Shown piece after piece: positions 28,036-37,151 of a DNA stretch of 64,000 nucleotides. Location of the stretch: assembly GCA_027038275.1 (NCBI GenBank), contig JALVXC010000015.1:1-64000 (forward strand). The letters are read 5' to 3'. The stretch is from Campylobacteraceae bacterium (GTDB lineage: Bacteria > Campylobacterota > Campylobacteria > Campylobacterales > Sulfurovaceae). The notes beneath the pieces were generated by a model that was not told the DNA's origin, searched no databases, and saw nothing but the letters and a program-made list of their open reading frames with translations. The first letter of the stretch is position 1. Each line of letters starts with the position of its first letter. Made by a program: the position numbers and the translations under genes.

Positions 28036-28599
28036 CTACTCTTGATATGATTTAAGTGAGTACCTTGATTTTACCTCATCAAGTCCTTTAGTTCTAAACT
28101 CTTTAACAGCTTGGGTTGTATGGTTAATCCACCCTTTTAAAACTTTTTGCTCCTCATCTGAGAAATTACCCAAAACATAATCTACTACTTGAGATTTATA
28201 CTCTGGTTTTCCTACTCCCATTCGTACACGACTGTACTCTTTTCCAACCATTGCATCTATTGAGCGTAAACCATTGTGTCCACCATGTCCACCACCCTTT
28301 TTAAAACGTAATGCAGAAAAAGGTAAATCTATATCATCATGAATAACAATAATATCGTCAATATCTATTTTATAGAAGTTCTTAACAGCTTGGACAGAGT
28401 TACCAGATAGATTCATATAGGTTGTAGGTTTTAAAAGTAAAAGATTAGGAGCTTTAAAGAGTTCGCCCTGAAAAGAGCTTTTAGAGATACTATTTGCTCC
28501 AAAGTCTAAGACCAATTGGTCAATAACTTTGAAGCCAATATTATGTCGTGTATTTTCGTATTGTGTTCCTGGGTTTCCAAGTCCTACGATAAGTAACAT
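28036..28599 (-). CDS. pth: Peptidyl-tRNA hydrolase
   Basis: Recycles peptidyl-tRNA released from stalled ribosomes. The 187 residues begin LLIVGLGNPGTQYENTRHNIGF, which contains the conserved Asn and catalytic His, followed by LLKPTTYMNLSG, VIHDDIDLPF and GGGHGGHNGLRSI. It follows rplY by only 4 bp, the standard pairing in this phylum. Confidence 0.97.
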   Translation of the reverse strand: MLLIVGLGNPGTQYENTRHNIGFKVIDQLVLDFGANSISKSSFQGELFKAPNLLLLKPTTYMNLSGNSVQAVKNFYKIDIDDIIVIHDDIDLPFSALRFKKGGGHGGHNGLRSIDAMVGKEYSRVRMGVGKPEYKSQVVDYVLGNFSDEEQKVLKGWINHTTQAVKEFRTKGLDEVKSRYSLKSYQE

Positions 28600-28603
28600 A
28601 AAA

Positions 28604-29140
28604 TTATTTAGCTTTAATTACACCAACAACAGCAACATCAGCTCTGTCCATTAGTCTACACTCAGCAGGAGCTTCCATATCTCTAATAAGAATAGCATCA
28701 TCTCTGTCAAGGTCAGTTACATCAAGAACAAACTTACTTGGTACATTCTCAATAGCACCTCTAACTTTCAATCTCTTCTTTTGAAGCATTAAAACACCTT
28801 TATTTTTAAGACCTTTTGGTGTTCCTGTTGTCTCTACTGGTACAAGGTAGTTTGTTACTTGACCTGGGAGTGCTACTCTTAAGTCTACATGAAGTACATC
28901 GCCATTTACAGGGTGTAGCTGATACTCTTGAATCACTACGTTAAACTCTTTATCTGCAACTTTTACTGGAAAAGTTAAGCCCTCTTTTCTTCTTACAGCT
29001 TTAATAAAATCACCTCGTTTAAACGCAGCTTGTACATTCTCTACACCATTTGCATAGATGTTAGCTGTTAGATAACCATCTCTTCTTAGTCTCTTTGCAG
29101 AGCCTGAGCCGATACTCTCTCTAATCATACCTTCTAACAT
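28604..29140 (-). CDS. rplY: 50S ribosomal protein L25/general stress protein Ctc
   Basis: Binds 5S rRNA. At 178 residues it is the longer two-domain Ctc type: an N-terminal L25 domain (ESIGSGSAKRLRRDGYLTANIY; VIQEYQLHPVNGDVLHVDL) and a C-terminal beta-domain (VRGAIENVPSKFVLDVTDLDR). It precedes pth in a tight pair. Confidence 0.95.
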   Translation of the reverse strand: MLEGMIRESIGSGSAKRLRRDGYLTANIYANGVENVQAAFKRGDFIKAVRRKEGLTFPVKVADKEFNVVIQEYQLHPVNGDVLHVDLRVALPGQVTNYLVPVETTGTPKGLKNKGVLMLQKKRLKVRGAIENVPSKFVLDVTDLDRDDAILIRDMEAPAECRLMDRADVAVVGVIKAK

Positions 29141-29189
29141 TTGTGTCCTTTAATTTTTAAAATTAGAAGCGAATTATACCTGTTTTTTA

Positions 29190-30002
29190 TTAATTTTTAG
29201 TGATTTTGTTATAAGTGTCTTTAAAAATCTTTACTACTGAACCATCTTCTACTTCACTATCTTTACTTTTTGAAAGCTGTTTTGCCTCTATGGTATTATT
29301 GGCAATAAGTTCGCTATTCATCTTTTTTAGACTCTCTATCTCTTTTTGATACTCTACTAACTGCTCTTCAATATGAGTAAATTGGTCTTTAGAGATAATA
29401 AATTCACCATCTTCTCTATTGGATGTATAGAGCTTTAACTCCTTCTCAAAATCTGCAATTGTTTCTCTATATAGTTCTGTAATCTTCTGTTGCTCCTCAT
29501 TTTCAAGCATCAATTCATCTATTTTATCTTTTAAATTTTCTATTTGAGCCCTCTTCTCTTCAATTGTCTCTTCAGCTTTTATTAATACTTTTTCAAACTC
29601 GGACAACTCTTTAATTCTCTTCTGCTCTTGTTGCTTAAGTAATCCAATATCATTTAATAGTTTAAGATTCTCCTCTTTTAACTCTTTACTATTACCTAGA
29701 CTACTATTTACTTTGTCAAGCCTTAGTTTCATCTGTGTCAACTCGGCTGTCTTTTGAGCCACAACCTCTTCAGATTTTTCATAGTTTAGAGTAAGTTTAT
29801 CTATCATTTTTTTCTGATTACGAAACTTTTTTTCTAACTTTTCAAGCATCTCATTTCGCTCTTTGATAATTGAATTTAAACTATCAATCTCAATAATATA
29901 TCTTTCTCTATGTTTTGCTTTTGAGTAGAGCCAACCTATTAAAAAACCTAATATATTTGCAACAAGTAGCCAAAAAACCATTTTCATTATTAATTCACTC
30001 AT
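29190..30002 (-). CDS. Membrane-anchored coiled-coil protein, function unknown
   Basis: A 270-residue protein with one N-terminal hydrophobic helix (about residues 8-24, FWLLVANILGFLIGWLYSKA) and then an almost continuous coiled coil to about residue 240, rich in Glu, Lys and Leu heptads. The tail (SEVEDGSVVKIFKDTYNKITKN) is non-coiled. I do not recognise a named family. The architecture fits a cytoplasmic coiled-coil scaffold tethered to the inner membrane, in the manner of some cell-division or envelope-positioning proteins, but that is speculation. AGGTGA precedes the ATG, which lies within 10 bp of the stop of the upstream small gene. It is part of the pilT-to-rplY reverse run. Confidence 0.7.
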   Translation of the reverse strand: MSELIMKMVFWLLVANILGFLIGWLYSKAKHRERYIIEIDSLNSIIKERNEMLEKLEKKFRNQKKMIDKLTLNYEKSEEVVAQKTAELTQMKLRLDKVNSSLGNSKELKEENLKLLNDIGLLKQQEQKRIKELSEFEKVLIKAEETIEEKRAQIENLKDKIDELMLENEEQQKITELYRETIADFEKELKLYTSNREDGEFIISKDQFTHIEEQLVEYQKEIESLKKMNSELIANNTIEAKQLSKSKDSEVEDGSVVKIFKDTYNKITKN

Positions 30003-30201
30003 GATTGTTCACCTTATCTAATCTATGAGTTTGGTGGTCTCTCCAAATAAGCTTAGAGGAGATTTTTAAAGGGGTGTTATTATATATAATGTATTTATTC
30101 TCTAACTCTTGATAATAGGCTTGTGCATTTAGAACAAGACACGAACCAATCAATAAAATTATAGATGCAACACCCCACATCAATACAGTACCACTACTCA
30201 T
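29995..30201 (-). CDS. Small single-pass membrane protein, function unknown
   Basis: A 68-residue protein with one membrane helix at about residues 6-26 (VLMWGVASIILLIGSCLVLN) and a charged C-terminal tail of ~40 residues. AAAGGT lies six bases before the ATG. Its last codons overlap the start of the coiled-coil gene by 8 bp, which argues that both are real and translationally coupled. No family recognised; it may be an assembly partner of the coiled-coil protein. Confidence 0.6.
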   Translation of the reverse strand: MSSGTVLMWGVASIILLIGSCLVLNAQAYYQELENKYIIYNNTPLKISSKLIWRDHQTHRLDKVNNHE

Positions 30202-30266
30202 TTTTTACCTTTCTATAATAGTTAATGTTCTATTATATTACAAAAAGTTAAAAAAGTAAATAGTAT

Positions 30267-31406
30267 CTAATCTGTTGCACTCTCTTTTAAGTCAAAAAAA
30301 TCCATCTCTTCATCTTTTTTCTCTAAAGCTCTCTGCTCTAATCCTAAGTTTTCAAGTTTTAACTTCATATCTGCTGGATTAGATGCATGTTCCATTACAA
30401 CATCTATATCAATCCTTTTTGCTTTATATAGGTCAATAAGTGCTTGGTCAAATGACTGAGAACCATATATCTCTTTTCCCTCTTCAATAGTATCTAAGAG
30501 TTCATAATCTCGATTCTGAATAATCAAATCTACAATTCTTGGTGTCTGTAACATAATCTCAATTGCAGCTGCTCTCTTACCATCAACTGTCTTAACTAAA
30601 CGCTGACAAATAACTCCAGAGAGTACAGATGCTAATGTCATACGAATACGATTCTGCTCCTCTTTTGGAAACATACCAATTACACGGTTAACAGTCTCTT
30701 TAGCATCTAGTGTATGGAGTGTAGAGAAGACTAAGTGACCAGTATTTGCAGCATGAAGAGCAATCTCTATAGTCTCTAAATCTCTCATCTCTCCAACCAA
30801 TATAATATCTGGGTCTTCACGCAAAGCACCCTTTAAAGCATTGGAGAAAGAGTATGTATCTTGTCCTACCCCACGTTGAGAGATTAAACACTCTAAATCT
30901 TTATGGACAAACTCTATTGGGTCTTCCACGGTAATAATATGTTTCTTTTTAGTACTATTAATATGATTAAGCATAGCAGCTAATGTTGTAGATTTTCCAG
31001 AACCTGTAACACCTGTAACTAAAACAAGTCCACGATGTACCTCAGAGAGTTCTCTAATAACTTCTGGCAAGTTCAACTCCTCTAAAGTTAAGATTTTAAC
31101 AGGAATAACCCTAAAAACGGCAGACAATCCATCCATCTGATAGAAGAAGTTTACCCTAAAGCGATTATCTTCATCTAATACATAAGTTGCATCTAACTCT
31201 TTTGTTGTGGTTAGCTCTTCATACTGCTCTTTTGTTAAAATAGCCTGTGCAATACCATCTAACTCATCATTTGTTATCCTCCTATCTCCCAATTTAAGCA
31301 AGTCTCCATATACACGAATACGTATAATTGCTCCAGCTTTTAGGTGTAGGTCACTTCCATTATTGTGCAGTAGATTTTTAAGATAAAATTGTAATCTCTT
31401 TTCCAT
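30267..31406 (-). CDS. pilT: PilT/PilU-type retraction ATPase
   Basis: Hexameric ATPase of the type IV pilus/type II secretion superfamily, of the class that retracts pili. The 379-residue protein has an N-terminal PAS-like domain (about 1-105), Walker A GVTGSGKSTT with Lys138, the Asp box (EDPIEF), Walker B LVGEMRDLETI, and the His box LHTLDAKETVNR. The tail LEKKDEEMDFFDLKESATD is longer than standard PilT and closer to PilU. No pilin or assembly genes are nearby, so the rest of the system must be elsewhere. No close ribosome-binding site is seen; TATAAT directly precedes the ATG. Confidence 0.88.
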   Translation of the reverse strand: MEKRLQFYLKNLLHNNGSDLHLKAGAIIRIRVYGDLLKLGDRRITNDELDGIAQAILTKEQYEELTTTKELDATYVLDEDNRFRVNFFYQMDGLSAVFRVIPVKILTLEELNLPEVIRELSEVHRGLVLVTGVTGSGKSTTLAAMLNHINSTKKKHIITVEDPIEFVHKDLECLISQRGVGQDTYSFSNALKGALREDPDIILVGEMRDLETIEIALHAANTGHLVFSTLHTLDAKETVNRVIGMFPKEEQNRIRMTLASVLSGVICQRLVKTVDGKRAAAIEIMLQTPRIVDLIIQNRDYELLDTIEEGKEIYGSQSFDQALIDLYKAKRIDIDVVMEHASNPADMKLKLENLGLEQRALEKKDEEMDFFDLKESATD

Positions 31407-31499
31407 ATTATAAAATATCCATTTCTTTATTTTTTATTAAATTATATTATAATATTCTTAATTAATTTTTTTAAAAGAACTTTTATTCTAATTCTGCGA

Positions 31500-31505
31500 T
31501 ATAAT
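31500..31505 (+). promoter_or_regulatory. Putative -10 box for the DJ-1 family gene
   Basis: TATAAT lies 30 bases before the start codon, with AAGGAA at 31522-31527 as ribosome-binding site. The 128-bp divergent gap to pilT is otherwise AT-rich and featureless. Confidence 0.5.
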
Positions 31506-31534
31506 AACCCTCAAAAAACACAAGGAATAACAAA

Positions 31535-32101
31535 ATGGCAATGATTCTATTACCAATAGCACAAGGTTTTGAAGAGGTAGAAGCAGTTTCTCTAATAGAT
31601 GTACTTAGAAGAGGTGGTTTAGGTGTTAGAGTAGCCTCTGTTGACCCTCACAAAGATGACAATTTAGTCTTGGGAGCAAATGGCATTACTATACAAGCTG
31701 ATACCGATATTAAAAATGTTATAGCTGATGATTTTGATATGATTTTACTCCCTGGAGGTTGGGAAAATACCTATACTTTGGCAGAGAATGAGACAGTACA
31801 GAGTCTACTAAAAGAGTTTAAAGAGAAAGAGAAAATAGTTGGTGCTATCTGTGCTGCACCTTATGCTCTTAATAAAGCTGGTGTTTTAGGAGATGACTAC
31901 ACCTGCTACCCTAGTGTAGAAGATGAGATAAATAAAGAGGGTTATCGCGATGACCAAGCAGTTGTTGTTGACGGAAACATAATGACCTCAAGAGGACCTG
32001 GAACTGCTCTATGTTTTGGACTTGAAATTGTTAAAAAGTTTTCAGGAGAGGAGAGCTATAAGGCTGTCAAAGAGGGAATGTTACTAGATTTTTGTAGCTA
32101 G
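31535..32101 (+). CDS. DJ-1/PfpI family protein (YajL-like)
   Basis: A 188-residue protein of the DJ-1 superfamily, thought to protect against oxidative or carbonyl stress. The nucleophile elbow is VGAICAAPYAL with its cysteine near residue 105, the partner glutamate is in GFEEVEAVSLIDVLRRGG, and SRGPGTALCFGLEIV follows. Subfamily assignment to YajL/DJ-1 rather than PfpI protease follows from the glutamate position and overall order. A strong hairpin follows the stop codon. Confidence 0.9.
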   Translation: MAMILLPIAQGFEEVEAVSLIDVLRRGGLGVRVASVDPHKDDNLVLGANGITIQADTDIKNVIADDFDMILLPGGWENTYTLAENETVQSLLKEFKEKEKIVGAICAAPYALNKAGVLGDDYTCYPSVEDEINKEGYRDDQAVVVDGNIMTSRGPGTALCFGLEIVKKFSGEESYKAVKEGMLLDFCS

Positions 32102-32130
32102 TCTCTTCCCACATTTAATGTGGGAAGAGA
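32102..32130. terminator. 12-bp perfect hairpin between convergent DJ-1 and fba genes
   Basis: TCTCTTCCCACA (32102-32113) pairs perfectly with TGTGGGAAGAGA (32119-32130) around a five-base loop, immediately after the forward stop codon and nine bases before the reverse one. It is likely a bidirectional terminator. The CTTCCCAC/GTGGGAAG core resembles the REP-like units, perhaps by chance. Confidence 0.65.
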
Positions 32131-32138
32131 GAGAAATA

Positions 32139-33212
32139 TTAATTTCTATTTAAACAATTTAAATCAGAAAAGGCTTGTTCAAGTCGTTTAACCATAGATA
32201 GTTCGCCCTCTCTTAGCCATTTTCTAGGGTCATAGAACTTCTTATTTGGTCTGTCCTCACCCTCTGGATTTCCAATTTGCCCTTGTAGATAAGCGTGGTA
32301 TTGGTTAACATAGTTTCGTACTCCGTCCCAAAAAGCCCACTGAGTATCTGTATCAATATTCATCTTAACTACACCATAACTAATTGCCTCTCTAATCTCT
32401 GAAAGTGCAGAGCCTGAACCACCATGAAATACAAAGTTTACAGGTTTTTCAACTGTATTAAACTTCTCTTCAATATACTTTTGAGAGTTATCTAAAATGC
32501 TTGGAGTAAGTACCACATTTCCTGGTTTATAGACCCCATGAACATTTCCAAATGAAGCAGCTATAGTAAACATTGGAGATACTTTTAAAAGCTCTTCATA
32601 AGCATAAGCTACCTCTTCTGGCTGTGTATAAAGGAGTGAATTGTCTACATCTGTATTGTCTACTCCATCTTCCTCTCCACCTGTTACACCTAATTCTATC
32701 TCTAAAGTAATACCAATCTTACTCATACGCTCTAAATAGCTTTTACAAGTAGCTATATTCTCTTCAATAGGCTCTTCTGAAAGGTCAATCATATGTGAGG
32801 AGAAAAGAGGTTTACCAAAAGCTTCAAAGTGCTTTTCACTCGCCTCAAGCAGTCCATCTATCCAAGGGAGTAGCTTTCGTGCTGCATGGTCTGTATGTAA
32901 AACAACAGGAACACCATAAGCCTCTGCAACAGTATGTACATGATTAGCCCCTGCAATAGTTCCAATAATAGCTCTTTTGTCACTTGGCATACCCTTACCT
33001 GCATAGAACTCTGCTCCACCATTTGAAAACTGAATAATAACAGGAGAGTTTACTTTAGATGCAGCCTCTAAAACAGCATTTATAGATGATGTACCTACAA
33101 CATTTACAGCAGGAATGGCAAACCCCTCCTCTTTTGCAATTGTAAAAAGCTCCAAGACCTGATTTCCACTCAAGACACCACAAGGTAAGCTATCTAATAC
33201 TTTTTTACTCAT
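32139..33212 (-). CDS. fba: Class II fructose-bisphosphate aldolase
   Basis: Zinc-dependent aldolase of glycolysis and gluconeogenesis. The 357 residues contain the zinc-binding VVLHTDHAARKLLPW, the loop ELGVTGGEEDGVDN, FGNVHGVYKPGNV and the C-terminal HGGSGSAL motif. The length matches the long class IIA form. It lies 27 bp downstream of the foldase gene, an order I recall also from C. jejuni (peb4-fba). Confidence 0.96.
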   Translation of the reverse strand: MSKKVLDSLPCGVLSGNQVLELFTIAKEEGFAIPAVNVVGTSSINAVLEAASKVNSPVIIQFSNGGAEFYAGKGMPSDKRAIIGTIAGANHVHTVAEAYGVPVVLHTDHAARKLLPWIDGLLEASEKHFEAFGKPLFSSHMIDLSEEPIEENIATCKSYLERMSKIGITLEIELGVTGGEEDGVDNTDVDNSLLYTQPEEVAYAYEELLKVSPMFTIAASFGNVHGVYKPGNVVLTPSILDNSQKYIEEKFNTVEKPVNFVFHGGSGSALSEIREAISYGVVKMNIDTDTQWAFWDGVRNYVNQYHAYLQGQIGNPEGEDRPNKKFYDPRKWLREGELSMVKRLEQAFSDLNCLNRN

Positions 33213-33239
33213 TTCAATTTAACCTTCAATATTTTTTTA

Positions 33240-34055
33240 TTATTTTACACTAATATGTGCTGTTTTTTTCAATTTTTTACTTAAACTTTCCAATTTTATC
33301 TTAAACCTCTCCATACGAAGTTTTTTTATAATTTGAGGTTTTACCTTTTCATAAGGAATCACACTCTTCTCTTTTTTATCTTCTAAGTAAATCACATGAT
33401 AACCAAACTGTGTTTTAACTGGTTGAGTAGTAAACTCACCTTTTTTTAAACTAAAAGCAGCTTCTGAAAACTCTGGAACCATCTGTTCATAGACAAACCA
33501 ATCCAACTCACCACCATTTTTAGAACTAGGTCCTGTAGATTCACTCTTTGCAAGTTCTATAAATTTTTTACGAATATTCTTACTTTGCTGTAATTTAGTA
33601 ATAATTGAAATAGCATCCTCTTCTCTTGTTACTAAAATATGTCGTACCTTAACAGACGCAGGTTTAGTAAACTTTTCCATACTTGCTCGATAATATCGCC
33701 TAGCAGATGCTTCATTTATCTCAATCTCTTCTACTTTCTCTTTCATCCAAAAATCAAGCAAGAGATTCTCTTTTAATTTTGTAAGTGCCTCTTTATAGAG
33801 TGGACTCTTTTCAATATTCATTTTTTTAGCATCTTCTATGTAGAGTCTTCGCTCAATCATCTGATTAACCACTGCTTTTTTTTGAAACTCGGTTAAAGTA
33901 TCATAAGTCATTCCAGGTATACTTTTTATAACAAATTCATTGACCTCTTCTTTAGTAATATTATAATCATTAACTGTAGCAAGAACCTCTGAAGCAGAGA
34001 GAGTAAGTAGTCCAAACGAAGAGATAAATAAAAAAAGTTTAAAAATTATTCTCAT
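33240..34055 (-). CDS. Periplasmic parvulin-type peptidyl-prolyl isomerase (PEB4/SurA-like)
   Basis: A 271-residue exported foldase. A signal peptide is evident (FKLFLFISSFGLLTLSASE), followed by a SurA-like helical chaperone domain (about 25-125) and a PpiC/rotamase domain (about 130-235: VKVRHILVTREEDA, NGGELDWFVYEQMVPEF, QFGYHVIYLED). It probably helps outer-membrane proteins fold. Gene order with nth and fba matches the C. jejuni PEB4 (CBF2) locus as I recall it, supporting orthology. Confidence 0.9.
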   Translation of the reverse strand: MRIIFKLFLFISSFGLLTLSASEVLATVNDYNITKEEVNEFVIKSIPGMTYDTLTEFQKKAVVNQMIERRLYIEDAKKMNIEKSPLYKEALTKLKENLLLDFWMKEKVEEIEINEASARRYYRASMEKFTKPASVKVRHILVTREEDAISIITKLQQSKNIRKKFIELAKSESTGPSSKNGGELDWFVYEQMVPEFSEAAFSLKKGEFTTQPVKTQFGYHVIYLEDKKEKSVIPYEKVKPQIIKKLRMERFKIKLESLSKKLKKTAHISVK

Positions 34056-34183
34056 TTTGTACCTTATAAAAATATTAATAAAAGACTATAACATATAATA
34101 GTAAATGATTTGTAAATCAACCAAATTTAAGTCCAAAAATATACTATTAGAGTACCAAAATAAAATTTAAAGAGAACTATAAT

Positions 34184-34840
34184 ATGGCAACCAAAAAGAT
34201 TAAACTTGCAACAAAAAAGGAGATTGAGGAGATAAAAGCTCTTTTTTTAGAACACTACCCTGACTCTTTAACAGAATTAAACTATAACAATATCTATGAA
34301 CTCTTAGTTGCTGTTATGCTTTCAGCACAGTGTACAGACAAAAGAGTCAACATAATTACTCCTTCACTCTTTGAAGCATACCCAACTCCAATAGAACTTG
34401 CAAATGCTAATTTAGATGATGTAAAATTATACATTAAGAGTTGCTCTTTTTTTAATAATAAAGCTAAAAATCTTATAAAGATGGCTCAGTCGGTTATAGA
34501 AAACTATAATGGAGAGATTCCACAAGATACCAAAGAGTTAGTAAAACTAGCAGGAGTAGGACAGAAGACAGCAAATGTTGTGATGATAGAGTATAGAGGA
34601 GCTAACTTAATGGCTGTTGATACCCATGTATTTAGGGTTGCACACCGTTTAGGACTTAGCGATGATAAAACTGCTATAAAGACAGAAGAGACTCTAACCA
34701 AAAAGTTCAAAACAGACCTACACCGACTTCATCAAGCTATGGTACTATTTGGAAGATACAAATGTAAAGCTGTTAAACCTGAATGTGATGGGTGTTTTAT
34801 GGAGAAGTATTGCCGTACATCTGAGACTTTCAAAGTTTAA
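34184..34840 (+). CDS. nth: Endonuclease III
   Basis: Base-excision repair glycosylase/AP lyase for oxidised pyrimidines, 218 residues. The helix-hairpin-helix LAGVGQKTANVVM contains the catalytic lysine, the catalytic aspartate is in AVDTHVFRVAHRLGL, and the C-terminal cysteines in CKAVKPECDGCFMEKYC bind the [4Fe-4S] cluster. It is divergent from the foldase gene. Confidence 0.96.
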   Translation: MATKKIKLATKKEIEEIKALFLEHYPDSLTELNYNNIYELLVAVMLSAQCTDKRVNIITPSLFEAYPTPIELANANLDDVKLYIKSCSFFNNKAKNLIKMAQSVIENYNGEIPQDTKELVKLAGVGQKTANVVMIEYRGANLMAVDTHVFRVAHRLGLSDDKTAIKTEETLTKKFKTDLHRLHQAMVLFGRYKCKAVKPECDGCFMEKYCRTSETFKV

Positions 34841-34971
34841 AATTTTATGACTAAAATGGTCTATTTTAGTTAAACTTATAAAGTTATTAATAATATTCAC
34901 TTGTATTTCTCTTCTTTTTTAAGATATTATAAGAGTAACTTTAGAATTTTTTAAGTTAAAAGGATTTTTTT

Positions 34972-35712
34972 ATGATACAAAGGAAACATTTAATCTCTAC
35001 TATTATATTTTGCTCAACGCTAAGTCTATATGCAATAGATATAAATAATACAACAGAGATTATAGAAGAGGCTACAAAAGCAACAGAGTCTTTACAAGAA
35101 GATTTTTCTAAAATAGTAGAGAAAGAAGAGCATACTCAACAAAAAATCATCTCTATTGCAAAAGACAATAATATAACTATTCAGGAGGTAACTATTATTG
35201 AAAATAGTGATGAAAATATATCTATAAAAGAGGACAACCAGACGATACAAGAACCAATCGTTGTTGAAAATAGTGATGAGAACATAACTATAAAAAAAGA
35301 GAATAATGAAACTATACAAGAGTCGAATATTACTAAAAATAAGATTGTAGAAGCTACAAAGATTATAGTAGATACAAATAAGACTTCTATACCAGAGGCT
35401 AATTTAACAGAGGAAGAGAATCAAACAGTGGAACAAGAGAGTGCCATAGAAGATGAAGAGGGCTCTTACAAAGAGGGTATGATTATCTTTAAAACTAAAC
35501 TTAAAAAAGTTTGTAAAATGACAGGTGATGATTTTGCTAAAAACTACACTCAAGAGGATTGGGACGATATCTATGATAATAATGAGTTTGAAAAGGTAGT
35601 ATATGAGTTATGTCCTGCAATAAAAGGGAAATATGATAAAAAATGGACTAAAGACCTCTACCAATTTTCACTCAAATATGCCAGTGATAGTGATGAGATT
35701 CCTGAATGTTAA
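34972..35712 (+). CDS. Exported acidic repeat protein with conserved C-terminal domain
   Basis: A 246-residue protein of unknown function. A signal peptide (LISTIIFCSTLSLYAI) is followed by a low-complexity Glu/Asn/Thr/Ile-rich region. Within it a 22-residue unit recurs (IIENSDENISIKE, VVENSDENITIKK), visible in DNA as a 66-bp near repeat (from about 35197 and 35263). The C-terminal ~80 residues form a separate compact region with three cysteines (VCKMTGDDFAKNYTQEDW; ELCPAIKGKY; final IPEC), and could be disulfide-linked. I do not know a name for this domain. AAAGGA lies eight bases before the ATG. It stands alone between nth and radA. Confidence 0.75.
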   Translation: MIQRKHLISTIIFCSTLSLYAIDINNTTEIIEEATKATESLQEDFSKIVEKEEHTQQKIISIAKDNNITIQEVTIIENSDENISIKEDNQTIQEPIVVENSDENITIKKENNETIQESNITKNKIVEATKIIVDTNKTSIPEANLTEEENQTVEQESAIEDEEGSYKEGMIIFKTKLKKVCKMTGDDFAKNYTQEDWDDIYDNNEFEKVVYELCPAIKGKYDKKWTKDLYQFSLKYASDSDEIPEC

Positions 35713-35798
35713 AAAATAATATTACAATTTGACATTTTTTTACTCTTTTTAACTTTTTTATTCTAAAATTACTCCAATAGATAATTGGAGAAGATATA

Positions 35799-37148
35799 AT
35801 GGCAAAGAAAAAAATACTCTTTGAGTGTCAAGCATGTGGAATGCAGAGTCCAAGATGGCTAGGTAAATGTACAGGGTGTAACCAGTGGGATACCATGGTT
35901 GAACTTACAGCAGAACAGATAAAGTTTGTAGAAGAGACAAAAAAAAGTAGCTCTCGCTCTAGCTTAACTAAAGCTACCTCTATAACCAAAGTAAAACAGG
36001 AGAATATTACTCGATTTAATTCAGGTAGTAAAGAGCTAGATTTAGTATTGGGTGGAGGAGTTGTTCCAGGCTCTCTTACCCTTATTGGTGGTAGTCCAGG
36101 TATTGGTAAATCTACCCTCCTCTTAAAAATTGCAGGAAATCTTGCTAAAGTAAAGACCAAAGTTCTATATGTTTCAGGGGAAGAGTCAGCAGGACAGATT
36201 AAACTTAGAGCTGACCGATTACAAGCCAATGAAGAGGAGCTATTTCTACTACCAGAGATTAATCTACAGACTATTTTAGAAGAGATTAACTCTAAAGATT
36301 ATGGGTTCATTATCATCGACTCTATTCAGACCCTCTACTCCGATGAAACTCCATCAGCACCAGGTTCTGTAACCCAAGTACGTACCATAACCTTTGAGCT
36401 TATGCGTATTGCTAAAAGTTTAGAGATTCCTATTTTTATTATTGGCCATATTACTAAAGATGGCTCTATTGCAGGGCCTAGAGTCTTAGAACATATGGTA
36501 GACACTGTGCTCTACTTTGAGGGTGACCCAAACTCTGAACTACGACTCCTTAGAGGATTTAAAAACCGTTTTGGTTCTACTAATGAGGTAGGAATCTTTG
36601 AAATGACAAAAAATGGGCTACTAGATGCTCAGAGTATGGCAGGAAAATTCTTTAACAAAGAGAGACTCTCTTCAGGTTCAGCACTTACAGTCATGATGGA
36701 GGGGAGTCGCCCTATTATCATTGAGATTCAAGCTCTAGTAGCAGAGGCTTATGGTCACCCCAAACGAAGCTCTACAGGTTTTGATAACAACAGATTAAAT
36801 ATGCTTTTAGCCCTTTTAGAGAAGAAGCTTGATTTACCTTTAGGAACTTACGATGTCTTTGTTAATGTCTCAGGAGGTATTAAGATAAATGAACCAGCTA
36901 CGGATTTAGCCGTTATTGCTGCTATATTGAGCTCATATAGAGACCGTGAACTAAGTTCAGAGACTATATTTTTAGGAGAGGTAAGCCTAACAGGAGAAAT
37001 CCGTGAAATTCCAGCTCTAGGACAACGTCTTAAAGAGCTAGAGACACAAGGATTTAAAAAAGCAATTATTCCAATTAAACCCTTAGAGGAGACAAAAATT
37101 AAATGTTTTATTGCCAATGAGGTCTCTAAGGTAGTTGAGTGGATGTAA
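35799..37148 (+). CDS. radA: DNA repair protein RadA
   Basis: RecA-related branch-migration helicase. The 449 residues show the N-terminal zinc finger (CQACGMQSPRWLGKCTGC), Walker A GGSPGIGKSTLL, Walker B FIIIDSIQTL, the RadA signature KNRFGSTNEVGIFEM, and the C-terminal Lon-protease-like domain (DVFVNVSGGIKINEPATDLA). GGAGAA precedes the ATG. It converges with the WecG-fusion gene with only 3 bp between stop codons. Confidence 0.97.
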   Translation: MAKKKILFECQACGMQSPRWLGKCTGCNQWDTMVELTAEQIKFVEETKKSSSRSSLTKATSITKVKQENITRFNSGSKELDLVLGGGVVPGSLTLIGGSPGIGKSTLLLKIAGNLAKVKTKVLYVSGEESAGQIKLRADRLQANEEELFLLPEINLQTILEEINSKDYGFIIIDSIQTLYSDETPSAPGSVTQVRTITFELMRIAKSLEIPIFIIGHITKDGSIAGPRVLEHMVDTVLYFEGDPNSELRLLRGFKNRFGSTNEVGIFEMTKNGLLDAQSMAGKFFNKERLSSGSALTVMMEGSRPIIIEIQALVAEAYGHPKRSSTGFDNNRLNMLLALLEKKLDLPLGTYDVFVNVSGGIKINEPATDLAVIAAILSSYRDRELSSETIFLGEVSLTGEIREIPALGQRLKELETQGFKKAIIPIKPLEETKIKCFIANEVSKVVEWM

Positions 37149-37151
37149 CTC

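Noticed and set aside
32102-32130. Third REP-like unit
   Set aside because: The core CTTCCCAC/GTGGGAAG is similar, but the CTCGTTCCC head and the GCATA tail are missing, so an ordinary bidirectional terminator is the simpler reading.
35197-35330. Short direct repeats considered as a CRISPR fragment
   Set aside because: They are in-frame, imperfect, and encode a repeated peptide; there are no uniform repeats and unique spacers, and no cas genes.
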